Source of the DNA: Hymenobacter canadensis
Lineage (GTDB): Bacteria > Bacteroidota > Bacteroidia > Cytophagales > Hymenobacteraceae
Direction: 5' to 3'
DNA: 38,680 bases
NCBI RefSeq assembly: GCF_027359925.1
Contig: NZ_CP114770.1
Location: 1 to 38,680, forward strand
A program made the position numbers and the translations under genes. Below are positions 7,137 to 16,641 of the stretch, piece by piece (position 1 is the first letter of the stretch; every line of letters begins with the position of its first letter). The notes beneath the pieces were generated by a model. It made no database searches and was not told where the DNA came from. It saw only the letters and a program-made list of their open reading frames with translations.

Positions 7137-10100
7137 ATGTCCGAGAGTAGATCTCCCACAGCAACGCGAGGTGCTTTAACCAATAAATCAATCTTTATTT
7201 CACTGCTAGTGAAGAAAAATTTACTTGCCTGCGTAAGCATTGCTTTATGTGTGCTGCAAACTTCCGATGTATCGGGGCAACGCGCTAAATCGCGATTACA
7301 TCTTCCTTCCTCTCGGCCCGAAGCAGCTCAATTGCTCAACAGAGTACCCGCGCAAAATGACATCTCATCAGGGTATAAAGCGCCTTCTTTTCGCGGTCCT
7401 ACTTTTCAGCGTGACGCCCAAGGAAGTATTATCTCTCTTGAGCAGTTACGAACAGATGCGCAAAGGAACAGCAACACTGAATCAGATAATTCTACGGATG
7501 ACTTCACAGATCGAAGTTTCAGCGTAGGCATACCCGCCTCACCAACAGCAAATAGTTTAACGGTTAATACTGGGTCATCAGGAGTTGATGCCTATACAGG
7601 AGCCGCTTCGGTAACCATTCCTTTATGGGAAGTCAAATCACGTGAGGCCACATTGCCTATTACACTAGCGTACAGCGGTGGAGGGGTAAAGGTAAACGAC
7701 GTAGCCGGTTGGGTAGGTATGGGATGGCATCTAAATGCGGGCGGCGTTATTGCTCGTACTATGATGGGACGCCCTGATGACGCAAGCCTAGGATACTTCT
7801 TCACAGGGGCTGCTTACTTAAACAACGTCTGTGACATGCCTGGCCAGCGTTTTCTGGAAGGTGCTGTTGGGAACTGGGACACGCAGCCTGACGTGTTCAG
7901 TTTCAATTTTGATGGCTATAGCGGTCAGTTCGTCTTCGATACTGACAGAACTATCCGGATGATTCCCCAGCAGCCCCTTACCATTATACCCACCTATACT
8001 TCAATCGGAGAATTAGCTTCCTTTAAGGTGCTGACACCCCAAGGTGTAGAATATTCTTTTGGCACTACTAATAACTCAGTTGAACGATCTTCAGGGGGAG
8101 TTTTCAACTATACATTAGAAGTATTGTCGCCAGTGGGGCCCACAACAAATCGGGGCAATGATTACCGGAACGAGAACATGTACCGGCTTGATGGCTCGCT
8201 TGATCCGATTTCGGGAGCCCCTTCTATGTCTTGTAGCCCATCAATTGAGCAATCACCACGAGTTACATATCAAACATTGCCAGAGTACAATTCTACTTGG
8301 TATCTAACGGAAAAAAAGATGCCTAGCACCGGAGACTTTATTCGGCTGGTTTATACCGCTGACGGTGGTGGGATAAGTGATTACCGAACGAGTTTGTCTC
8401 AGGTCTTTACAGGACCTAAGCTGGTGCGTCGCAATAACAGATATGAGTTCGAATGTCGGCAGAAGCCATTCGATACAGGATTGAATAATCCCTACGGCTG
8501 TGTAATAGACGAGTCCCTTAACCGCCGGGACAACGACGCAATAACGATATCGGAAGTCTATCATTTCTTTTATGCGAAAAGACTAACCAGCATTGTAACT
8601 GCCTCTGGAAACACTACGGTTAATTTTCAGGCGAATTTAACCCGCCAAGACATTCTGGGTGGGTCTCATGCCTTAACAGATATCTCTGTACTAAATGTTG
8701 CCAACAATGTCGTCAAAAGGTTCACTCTTGACTACGAATATGCGTTGTTTGACAGGGGATCTTCTGGAGAATATGAATATTCATTAGTTGAAGTAGATGA
8801 CCGTGATCCCCAAGGAAACCCTACTTTTTTAACTCGCGCTGCTGAATGCAAGCGTATAATGCTGAAAGGAGTAACCGAATCGGAGGGATGTAATGCTAGT
8901 GCACACCGCTTTTCATATACGCAAAATGGCTTGCCACGGCGCCTATCACCTATGCAGGACTGGGGAGGATATTTCAACGACAGGAATAGTATATTTAGTT
9001 TCGGTAGTTATTATTCCAACGGCGTCACATACCCTACATTTAAAGTACGAATACCTGGTATGCCAGGGGCAATGTCAACCTCTCGTGCCCCCATCTTGAG
9101 CCGAGCGCAAAACTGTTCTCTCATCGGTGTTACCTATCCCACAGGTGGAACAGCAGAATATAGCTACGAGTTACATAAGCGAGCAACAGATGCGCCTACT
9201 AGTTATACACCAGGTATTCGGGTAGGTCAACTCACTTATAAGGATCGTGGACAAATAGTCAAGCAAATCAAATACAATTACCGTGCATCTAATGGCCAAG
9301 GGGGGTGGCAATCTAGTGGTGCAGGGGATGGTCCTACTAGCTCTTACGAACAAGATGCTGAGTTTACTTATCCGAACGAATGTAAGACCTCGATGATTTT
9401 TATTGCATCCTATTCCCAAACAGAGGTAGGAATGACAAAGGGAAGTCTGGTTGGCTACAGTCGAGTAGAGGAAGTAGTGGATGGTGCGGGTTCAACAGTT
9501 AGCTACTTTACCCATCCTTGGGCCAGTTCTTCAGAGGATTCTCCGTCGGCAACGCTTGATTTTGCTGGTAGGTGTGCTTCAACTTATCTTCATGATTTTC
9601 CTTTTCCCGCGAATACAAGCCGGGATTACCGCCGGGGGTTACTCACGAAGCAGCAAATGCTCAACAGTGATGGCCTACTTGTTAAGCAAGTAGATGTCAC
9701 GTACTCACCTTTTATTGAAAATAACATACCGTTTAGAGTAAAGGCATATAAGCTTGGTTACCACATGGTAAATCCAGACAAGAGCAGTGCGCACTTCACG
9801 TTCGGCTACTGGTATTACGAGTCTGACTGGGTCTATAAAAAGCAGGAGAGTGTGACTACCTTCAGCCAAGACAGTCCCGGTGATTTGAGCATGGCATCTA
9901 AAGTAGTTACCGACTACACTTACGATCCTGCTTCTTTACTCTTGCGGCAGGAAAGAACTTATCGTGTAGGTACAGCGGGAGCACACCTTACCCGCTACAC
10001 GTACACAGGGGATTTTGCCGCGGTTGCTTCGAAGCCTGCTTGGCTAACGTCAATGCTTGCCCGTAAGATGAGAGGCCAAGTAGTGGAGAAAGTGGCTTAC

Positions 10101-11699
10101 GTGGAGAAGACGCTGAATGGCGCCACAACGTTGATGGCTGTTCAGGGGGCGTTAACACAGTACAACGTCTTTGGCACCAACTTACGGCCGGCATGGCAGA
10201 AAACCTTTATGTCGGTGCATGGGCTAGCAGGTTTTACCGCAGTATCAGTTTCGCAAGGAACCATGGTGGCGGATGAGCATTATCGTTTACATACTGCATT
10301 TGATAGCTATGATGACCAGGGAAACTTAACCTTGTCTACGGATGCATCTGGCATATCAACTGGCTATATCTGGGGCTATAGCCGCAATTTGCTTACCAGC
10401 AAGGTAATCAACGGTCAACCTGCTTATAGTAGCGGCCAATTTGCAGCTCCATGCGGACATACTAGTTTCGAGTCACAAAGTACTGCTGGCAATGAAGACG
10501 AAGATTTATGGTCTAAGCCAACATCGTACTGTTACGAGGCTAAAACGGGACAGCGAAGCGCCTATTTGAATGGTGATGGTTATAGCCCTGGCCGCACATT
10601 CACCATTATGCCAAATTTCCAGCAAGGCAAATATATATTTTCCGCTTGGGTGAAGACGGATCCTAGTATAACGGGTAGTTCTACAGGTAATCTGGTCATT
10701 GAAACCTCAAATGGCATTACCAATCAGAACCTGAATTGGAAAGGTGATCCGTTTACAATTGCCTCCGTAGATGGCTGGAAGCGTGTTCAAGTTACTGTAG
10801 ATCTAGAAGCGCTACAGCTTCCTAGCAACACTCCTGTGCGCTTGAAATGTTACGCGTGGCTCACGGGGGGAAGGCCGTTTGTCATCGATGAATTACGCTT
10901 TCATCATATATCTGCGATGATGGAAACGTTAACCTATTCGCCTCTAATTGGTGTAACCTCGAAATCCGACGCTACCGGGCATACATCAGCTTATGAATAT
11001 GACGCGCTCAATCGTTTACGTCTTACACGCGACGACAAAGGCAATATCACGCAACGGCATACATACAATTTGAATGCTACTGACCGAACGCTAAGTGCCG
11101 CGTTCTCAGTGTTCGGGGGGCGAACGGTCAATGAGCAACAAAACTTCCGGCCCACTAATGGTAACTATTGCTTGATAGGTACCACTACTTACGTGTGGCA
11201 GTTTGGAGATGGAGCAACTTCTCTCGAAGAATTGCCTAATCATAGGTACACCGCGCCAGGCACTTATACTGTAACGTTAACAGCCACAAATTCTGAGTAT
11301 GGTTCAGCTACCACCACGCAGCAGGTGATTATTGTTACCCCTTTAAATGCTACGATTTGTGCAAACGGAACGGTTGGATACGACATCTGCCGTAATGAGA
11401 TCGACCAATATGGTGACTGCACTGATGGGACGGGTACAGTCCGTAGCGTGGTGTTTCAGGTCTATCCAACCGGAGGTTGTGGAAACTACAGATACCAGTG
11501 GCAGACATTTAATGCTGCAACGCAGAGTTGGTCAAACGTAGGAAGCATTTCGACGTCAACGGTCTCCAACCGTTATTATTTGGCTAAAACAGCAGAAGTG
11601 GAATTTACAGTCCGCTGTCAGGTTCTGGATAATTGTGGTAACAGCATTGAAACACCCGAATTACGAGCGGCGAGCTATAAAAGTCTTGATTGCTTTTAA
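7137..11699 (+). CDS. large secreted Rhs/YD-like protein with PKD domain
   Basis: 1520 aa. A long N-terminus leads to a hydrophobic signal (LLACVSIALCVLQ) with likely cleavage near VSGQ. Residues ~150-215 (GIPASPTANSLTV, WEVKSREATLPITLAYSGG, GWVGMGWHLNAGGVIAR) are the typical start of the Bacteroidota Rhs partner proteins that precede DUF6443 Rhs genes. The middle is rich in YSYEL, YTYDPAS and YD-like units. A jelly-roll-like insert (about 1110-1260) is followed by a YD unit (AYEYDALNRLRLTRDDKGN). A PKD domain with VWQFGDGATS and HRYTAPGTYTVTLTATN lies near 1345-1405. The final ~100 residues look Ig-like, with several Cys. No T9SS signal is seen at the C-terminus. It begins 4 bp after the RCC1 copy and ends 24 bp before the DUF6443 gene. 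It probably forms the first half of a split Rhs shell; the precise function is unknown. Confidence 0.85.
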   Translation: MSESRSPTATRGALTNKSIFISLLVKKNLLACVSIALCVLQTSDVSGQRAKSRLHLPSSRPEAAQLLNRVPAQNDISSGYKAPSFRGPTFQRDAQGSIISLEQLRTDAQRNSNTESDNSTDDFTDRSFSVGIPASPTANSLTVNTGSSGVDAYTGAASVTIPLWEVKSREATLPITLAYSGGGVKVNDVAGWVGMGWHLNAGGVIARTMMGRPDDASLGYFFTGAAYLNNVCDMPGQRFLEGAVGNWDTQPDVFSFNFDGYSGQFVFDTDRTIRMIPQQPLTIIPTYTSIGELASFKVLTPQGVEYSFGTTNNSVERSSGGVFNYTLEVLSPVGPTTNRGNDYRNENMYRLDGSLDPISGAPSMSCSPSIEQSPRVTYQTLPEYNSTWYLTEKKMPSTGDFIRLVYTADGGGISDYRTSLSQVFTGPKLVRRNNRYEFECRQKPFDTGLNNPYGCVIDESLNRRDNDAITISEVYHFFYAKRLTSIVTASGNTTVNFQANLTRQDILGGSHALTDISVLNVANNVVKRFTLDYEYALFDRGSSGEYEYSLVEVDDRDPQGNPTFLTRAAECKRIMLKGVTESEGCNASAHRFSYTQNGLPRRLSPMQDWGGYFNDRNSIFSFGSYYSNGVTYPTFKVRIPGMPGAMSTSRAPILSRAQNCSLIGVTYPTGGTAEYSYELHKRATDAPTSYTPGIRVGQLTYKDRGQIVKQIKYNYRASNGQGGWQSSGAGDGPTSSYEQDAEFTYPNECKTSMIFIASYSQTEVGMTKGSLVGYSRVEEVVDGAGSTVSYFTHPWASSSEDSPSATLDFAGRCASTYLHDFPFPANTSRDYRRGLLTKQQMLNSDGLLVKQVDVTYSPFIENNIPFRVKAYKLGYHMVNPDKSSAHFTFGYWYYESDWVYKKQESVTTFSQDSPGDLSMASKVVTDYTYDPASLLLRQERTYRVGTAGAHLTRYTYTGDFAAVASKPAWLTSMLARKMRGQVVEKVAYVEKTLNGATTLMAVQGALTQYNVFGTNLRPAWQKTFMSVHGLAGFTAVSVSQGTMVADEHYRLHTAFDSYDDQGNLTLSTDASGISTGYIWGYSRNLLTSKVINGQPAYSSGQFAAPCGHTSFESQSTAGNEDEDLWSKPTSYCYEAKTGQRSAYLNGDGYSPGRTFTIMPNFQQGKYIFSAWVKTDPSITGSSTGNLVIETSNGITNQNLNWKGDPFTIASVDGWKRVQVTVDLEALQLPSNTPVRLKCYAWLTGGRPFVIDELRFHHISAMMETLTYSPLIGVTSKSDATGHTSAYEYDALNRLRLTRDDKGNITQRHTYNLNATDRTLSAAFSVFGGRTVNEQQNFRPTNGNYCLIGTTTYVWQFGDGATSLEELPNHRYTAPGTYTVTLTATNSEYGSATTTQQVIIVTPLNATICANGTVGYDICRNEIDQYGDCTDGTGTVRSVVFQVYPTGGCGNYRYQWQTFNAATQSWSNVGSISTSTVSNRYYLAKTAEVEFTVRCQVLDNCGNSIETPELRAASYKSLDCF

Positions 11700-11723
11700 A
11701 TAAATCCATTTATATACACTCAA

Positions 11724-14700
11724 ATGGCTTTTCAACAACCTATCCAGCAGATCTTTCTATACATACAGCCTCTCTTACTAGCTGTATGCTTGTGCGTACC
11801 TGCACCTGTTGTAGCGCAGCGAGCTGCTTACAACTATGTGCGCACAGAGACCATGCTGAATCCTGGTGTGCAAGGAGATAGAGGGGATATGTCTACTACT
11901 AATAAGAGAGTAGTATATGAGTATGTAGACGGCATAGGCCGTCCTTTACAAACAGTGGCAGTCCAAGCAAGCCCGAGTGGTAAGGACGCTGTGCAGCCGC
12001 GCACCTTCGATGCACAAGGGCGTGAGACTTTTCATTACCTACCGTATACCATAGACAGTGATGGCCGGATGCGATCCGATTGGCGACAGGAGCAGCCTAC
12101 CTTTTATGATATTGCTCCTAAAGTATCACGTGACATTCGCCTGTACAGTGAATCGGTATTTGAGTCATCCCCGCTAAGTCAGCTGAAAGAGCAGGCTGCA
12201 CCAGGCTGGAGCTGGCAGCCGAGCAGTGGCGCTACAGTAAAGTATAACACTAGATTAAATAAAGCCGTAGAAGTGCGTGAGTGCACTTATTCGCCCATTT
12301 CAAATATCATTACCAGCGCGGGACCATACGCTATCGGTGCTCTCACGGCCCAGGAAACTACTGATGAACAGGGACTAAAGTCAATCAATTTTTATGACTC
12401 CCGTGGTCTGCTAATGTGCAATAACCAAGTTAGCACGTCGGGCTCTACACTCAGCACATGCTACTTGTACAGTGATGGGGGAAAGCTCCTGTTCGTGCTG
12501 CCTCCAGAATGCATGCGACGGTGGGCACAAGCCAGCTTCGGTACGCTCTCGTCCACTCTGTTGGAAGACTATGCCTTTCAATACAAGTATGACGAGCGCG
12601 GACGGCTTATTGAAAAGAAAATCCCTGGTGCCGGATGGCAATATCTTATTTATGATCAATGGGATAGGCTAGTACTCAAACAAGATGGTAACATGCGGCG
12701 TGCGAACGCTGCACAGTGGCATTTTGTAAAATACGACGCTAGTAATCGTTCTATCATCACGGGCATCTATAATTCTGCTATAACGAACCGTGATCAACTT
12801 CGCGCTGATGTAGCAGCATCCAACGTTCGTTGTGAGGTGCGCAATACGCAAGCGGAAGGTTACACGCTTGACAGAAGTTATCCCACTGGGATTACGCTCA
12901 CCCAAGTACTGACACTAAGTTTTTTCGATGATTACGCCTATTCTAGCATTACCAGTCCATATGGTTTTGTTCCAGAACTTGGTCATATAGCGGAGAACCG
13001 CGATGTACATGGAATGGCTACCGCAACCCGTGTTCGGGGCTTGGGAGATCAGAGTTGGTATAACAGCGTGATGTATTACGACAGCAAGCATCGAATTATT
13101 CAGGTTGTAACCGACAATACCTTCAGTACAAACTTACCTGGCCGACTCACCAAGACCTACGATTTCATTGGTCAGGAAGCAGGCGCAAAAGAGACTATAA
13201 CAATCAACGGTGCTACCCGCACAATTGAGCAGACCAATGAACTTGATAGCCAAGGCCGGGTTATCGGCGTAGTTTGCTCTATTGATGGGGAGAGAGCCGT
13301 AAATATCGCAGTCAACGAATACAATGAGCTGGGGCAACAAGTAGATAAGAAGCTGCATGAGTCACCTGGGCGAACCTACTTACAGTCGCTGGACTATCGA
13401 TATAATATTCGTGGATGGCTAACCCATTTGAACAACCGAGATTTGAGTGAAACTTCACCGTGGATGAGTACGGAAGATCCAAATGAGGATAATGATGCCT
13501 ATCAAGATCTATTTGGGCTGGAACTTAATTATAACGGTATTGATTCCCGTGGCACGATGTTGATGGGTGAAACGGCGCCTTTGTTTAATGGTAGCATAGC
13601 GGAGCAAGTGTGGCGATCTGCTAGTGATAATCAATTACGCGGGTATGCGTATTTATATGATGGTTTCAACCGCATAACAGATGGGCGCTACCGTGAGTGG
13701 AACCAAGCACAAAGCTGGAATACAGATGCACGGGACAATTACACTACTAGTGGAATTACTTACGATGACAATGGAAATATTGCCACGATGCTGCGCAATG
13801 GGCTAGCATATCCTAAATTCCTAGGCTATGGAGCAATTGATGAACTGAATTATACATACAGTGGTAACCAAGTTACCAGAGTACAAGAGGCCTTACCTAC
13901 CACTGATTTCAGGCGCAAAACAGATATAAAAAGCAGTACCGATTTTCAATATGACCCAAATGGCAATGTAGAACGCGACTCCGGCAAGGGGAGTACAATA
14001 GTTTATAATTATCTGAATTTACCCCAAAGTGTTCAATTCAACAATGGGTCTCGTATCGACTTTCAGTACTCGGCAACTGGGCAGCGCTTCGGCAAGAAAG
14101 TTTACAATGCGCAAGGCCTGCTCCTATCTAGCGTAACATCTAATGGCAGCTTCACTTTCCAAACTGGTCCTGATAGACTGTTTGTTGCTACGCCTGAGGG
14201 GCGCGCGTTGTATGAGCCTAATCGTACTTCGGAGCCGGAAAAGTGGGTGTATGAATATCACATTAAGGATCATTTAGGAAATCTACGAATGGTTTTCCGT
14301 GATAAGGGTACGGATACATATCGCGCGTCCTTTGAGGAGGAGAATACAGAGCAGGAAAGTCGGCATTTTGATAAGTTAGCTTCGATTCGTCAACTCGATC
14401 CTATGCACGCACAAGCTGGCCAATATGCTGCGCGTCTCAATGCAGGACAAGCGAATCGTTTAGAGGGAGCAATAGCATCTATACCAGTGCATGCTGGCGA
14501 CAGTATACATCTGGAAGTTTATGGTTTATATGAGATAATTAAGCAGCCTAAGGGCGTGTCTTGGATAGTTGCTGCAATACCAATTGGGAATACGAACACG
14601 ACACAAGATGGTAAAACAAATCGCAAGGTCAAACCTGTACTGGGTGCAGGCTTAGCTATGATACCAGGACTGATGAAGCGGCACCATGCAAAGCGTCCCG

Positions 14701-15854
14701 AAGCAGCTATGCACTACGAGTTTTACAGTCGCGACAGCGTTTTATTGAATAGTAAGGATATCCCGCTGACATCTCGAGCCGCAACCGGCTGGGAGAAGCT
14801 ATACGATGACTTCAAAGCTGACAGTACCGGTTATATCCGGGTATCACTTATAAATGAGAGTGTTACGGATGCTTGGTTTGATAATGCCACCATTGGTGTA
14901 AAGCCGAGCATGATTGTACAAGAGAATCATTACGATCCTTGGGGATTGAACTTAGTTGGGATAGAAAGGAATGGGTATCCAGATGACTATAAGTTACAGT
15001 ATAACGGCAAGGAAATGATTGAAAACTTAGACTGGATAGATTATGGATTGCGGTATTACAGTGCTCAGATAGGACGTTGGAGTGGTGTTGATCCATTAGC
15101 TGAAAAAGCGATGCGTTATTCTACTTACACTTATGGATTTAATAATCCTACAGTAATGTTCGATCCAGACGGAGCATATCCATGGTCAGTGCATATTCGC
15201 TCATTCATTACAACTTCAACTGTTGGAGGAGGAAATTTCAGAGGAGATGGCAGGCAAGCAACTGTATCAACCTCTAGAGAAGTAACTTCAAGAGTTAGAA
15301 CACATTTTGTTGTTGATCCATCCAAGGGAACCTTATCTAATCTTTCATCTATTTCAGACCCAACTGTGTTCTATGGAGGGCACTTCAATAATATTGTGAT
15401 TCCACCCATGGTTAAAGCTGCTGTTCCTACATCTTCTCTCAATATTAAAGGGCTTGGCTACGGCACTACGTCATTTTCATTTAGTCATTCGGCGAAGGAC
15501 CCAATAACGCCACAATGGAGTACTCCTGCTTTAGATCTCCACGCTAATCTTACATTCAAGGAAGATTTGGCTAAAGGCATATTGTCAATAACAGGTTCTT
15601 TTAATGGAGATGAGTTTCCAAGTTCTGAGGCCTTTATTATGGATCAATCAGGAAAATCGAAAGTGTTTCTGGGAGCTAAAATGGAAAACGGTGGTCTTCC
15701 GGATTTATTTGGCGACAATAAGATTCCATTATTCAATGTCAATATGCTCATTAAAATAGATGACAAAGGTAATTTTACTGGTGTCAGAAATGAAGGCACA
15801 GATTATACCGTAGAGCAATGGAACACAATGGTTCAGAAAAATTTTGGAAGATGA
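11724..15854 (+). CDS. DUF6443 Rhs-repeat protein with Rhs core and variable C-terminal domain
   Basis: 1376 aa. A signal peptide-like N-terminus (LLAVCLCVPAPVVAQ) precedes the DUF6443 region (YNYVRTETMLNPG, VDGIGRPLQTVAVQ, about residues 33-180). Rhs/YD repeats follow (YKYDERGRLIEKKIPG, FQYDPNGNVERDSGKG). The Rhs core starts near residue 845 (HIKDHLGNLRMVFRD) and ends with GLRYYSAQIGRWSGVDPLAE and FDPDG at about 1147-1151. Known Rhs proteins form a hollow shell around their C-terminal domain, which is cut off at the core end. Here a 225-aa tail follows (1152-1376), lower in GC than the rest. It resembles a C-terminal domain recurring in Bacteroidota Rhs proteins (SVHIRSF, SEAFIMD, YTVEQWNTMV), but I cannot name a catalytic motif. 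The stop overlaps the start of a small lipoprotein gene (ATGA), the classical place for an immunity gene. Confidence 0.9.
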   Translation: MAFQQPIQQIFLYIQPLLLAVCLCVPAPVVAQRAAYNYVRTETMLNPGVQGDRGDMSTTNKRVVYEYVDGIGRPLQTVAVQASPSGKDAVQPRTFDAQGRETFHYLPYTIDSDGRMRSDWRQEQPTFYDIAPKVSRDIRLYSESVFESSPLSQLKEQAAPGWSWQPSSGATVKYNTRLNKAVEVRECTYSPISNIITSAGPYAIGALTAQETTDEQGLKSINFYDSRGLLMCNNQVSTSGSTLSTCYLYSDGGKLLFVLPPECMRRWAQASFGTLSSTLLEDYAFQYKYDERGRLIEKKIPGAGWQYLIYDQWDRLVLKQDGNMRRANAAQWHFVKYDASNRSIITGIYNSAITNRDQLRADVAASNVRCEVRNTQAEGYTLDRSYPTGITLTQVLTLSFFDDYAYSSITSPYGFVPELGHIAENRDVHGMATATRVRGLGDQSWYNSVMYYDSKHRIIQVVTDNTFSTNLPGRLTKTYDFIGQEAGAKETITINGATRTIEQTNELDSQGRVIGVVCSIDGERAVNIAVNEYNELGQQVDKKLHESPGRTYLQSLDYRYNIRGWLTHLNNRDLSETSPWMSTEDPNEDNDAYQDLFGLELNYNGIDSRGTMLMGETAPLFNGSIAEQVWRSASDNQLRGYAYLYDGFNRITDGRYREWNQAQSWNTDARDNYTTSGITYDDNGNIATMLRNGLAYPKFLGYGAIDELNYTYSGNQVTRVQEALPTTDFRRKTDIKSSTDFQYDPNGNVERDSGKGSTIVYNYLNLPQSVQFNNGSRIDFQYSATGQRFGKKVYNAQGLLLSSVTSNGSFTFQTGPDRLFVATPEGRALYEPNRTSEPEKWVYEYHIKDHLGNLRMVFRDKGTDTYRASFEEENTEQESRHFDKLASIRQLDPMHAQAGQYAARLNAGQANRLEGAIASIPVHAGDSIHLEVYGLYEIIKQPKGVSWIVAAIPIGNTNTTQDGKTNRKVKPVLGAGLAMIPGLMKRHHAKRPEAAMHYEFYSRDSVLLNSKDIPLTSRAATGWEKLYDDFKADSTGYIRVSLINESVTDAWFDNATIGVKPSMIVQENHYDPWGLNLVGIERNGYPDDYKLQYNGKEMIENLDWIDYGLRYYSAQIGRWSGVDPLAEKAMRYSTYTYGFNNPTVMFDPDGAYPWSVHIRSFITTSTVGGGNFRGDGRQATVSTSREVTSRVRTHFVVDPSKGTLSNLSSISDPTVFYGGHFNNIVIPPMVKAAVPTSSLNIKGLGYGTTSFSFSHSAKDPITPQWSTPALDLHANLTFKEDLAKGILSITGSFNGDEFPSSEAFIMDQSGKSKVFLGAKMENGGLPDLFGDNKIPLFNVNMLIKIDDKGNFTGVRNEGTDYTVEQWNTMVQKNFGR

Positions 15855-16312
15855 GAACAATATTTATAGCCCTGATCTCTGTCTTTGTGACTGCGTGTAA
15901 AAATCATGAAGGTGATGTTATTATAGTGCCAAATAAATATACAGGCTATATTATTATCATACATGGTCAATCATCACCAAAGAGTCAAGAATACACTGGT
16001 AGAAGAATAATCTACCGAATTCCTAAAAGTGGCATTTTGCAAACTCGTTTTTCAGTCAATGAAGACTGGGTTAAATTTCCTAATTTTTATTATGGTGATA
16101 TCAACACTGAAAATAAAATATATTTCGAAAGTAACCCATCAAAAATCCCTGACAGTATTCATGTCGCATCAGGAGGAAGCATATACACCACAGGCGGAAA
16201 CACAAAAAACAAACTAACATATACTGTATATTATATTGGCAATAGGGCTCAAACAAATAAGGCATTTTTAGATGTTGAAAGCATTAACCCAGACATATTA
16301 TTAAGGAAATAA
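15851..16312 (+). CDS. small lipoprotein overlapping the Rhs gene, candidate immunity or accessory protein
   Basis: 153 aa from the ATG at 15851, which overlaps the Rhs stop as ATGA. The frame is open further upstream to 15818, but that would lie inside the Rhs gene and lacks a signal peptide. The start MRTIFIALISVFVTAC is a lipoprotein signal. The mature part is AT-rich in codon use. It has a beta-strand pattern VPNKYTGYIIIIHG, RIIYRIPKSGILQT, NEDWVKFPNFYYGD and TYTVYYIGNR. This outline resembles short Bacteroidota lipoproteins of the DUF6843 type, a resemblance I cannot test here. Translational coupling to a Rhs gene suggests immunity to, or assembly of, the Rhs tail. It ends the five-gene run. 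No clear hairpin terminator follows. Confidence 0.8.
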   Translation: MRTIFIALISVFVTACKNHEGDVIIVPNKYTGYIIIIHGQSSPKSQEYTGRRIIYRIPKSGILQTRFSVNEDWVKFPNFYYGDINTENKIYFESNPSKIPDSIHVASGGSIYTTGGNTKNKLTYTVYYIGNRAQTNKAFLDVESINPDILLRK

Positions 16313-16380
16313 TATTTAAATATTTCGTGTCTCAATGCTTTGCTGCTCAAACTTAATTGAATGCGAAAATAATCGATAAT

Positions 16381-16400
16381 GGCCTTGGTCAAAAGTTTGG
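16381..16400 (+). repeat. solo Tn3-type terminal repeat
   Basis: GGCCTTGGTCAAAAGTTTGG differs at one base from the 20-bp outer end of the Tn3-type repeats at 17573, 25812 and 29740, and has the same orientation as the left ends. No transposon gene lies beside it and the match fades after 20 bp. It is probably the stump of an earlier or one-ended insertion. Confidence 0.6.
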
Positions 16401-16487
16401 CATAGATGATACGGTGATGGCAAGCAAGTGCTAAGCTGAGGTAATATAGCTAAAACGGACAGCGCTGAGTCCTAACTTCCGCTGCCC

Positions 16488-16641
16488 ATGACTGAAAAAT
16501 CGAATCCTGGCGGCTTTCCCACCACACGTGAGAAATATACACCTGCTTTCAGAACGGAGTGCGTGCGCCCGAGGTGGCTCGTGCGCAAGGCATTTCGTCC
16601 ACGCTGTTGGGGCATTGGCAACGCCAGGCCTTAGAAGCCGC
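16488..16641 (+). pseudogene. relic of an IS3-type orfA transposase
   Basis: Two frames together give a recognisable OrfA: first TREKYTPAFRTECVR, then, after a deletion and frame change near 16565, EVARAQGISSTLLGHWQRQA. The REKYTPAF and VARAQGIS...L..W motifs are those of IS3-family OrfA helix-turn-helix proteins (IS150-like start KYTPAFK). The relic is cut at 16641 by the terminal repeat of an IS407-like copy. A TAA soon after the junction closes the frame. Non-functional. Confidence 0.65.
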
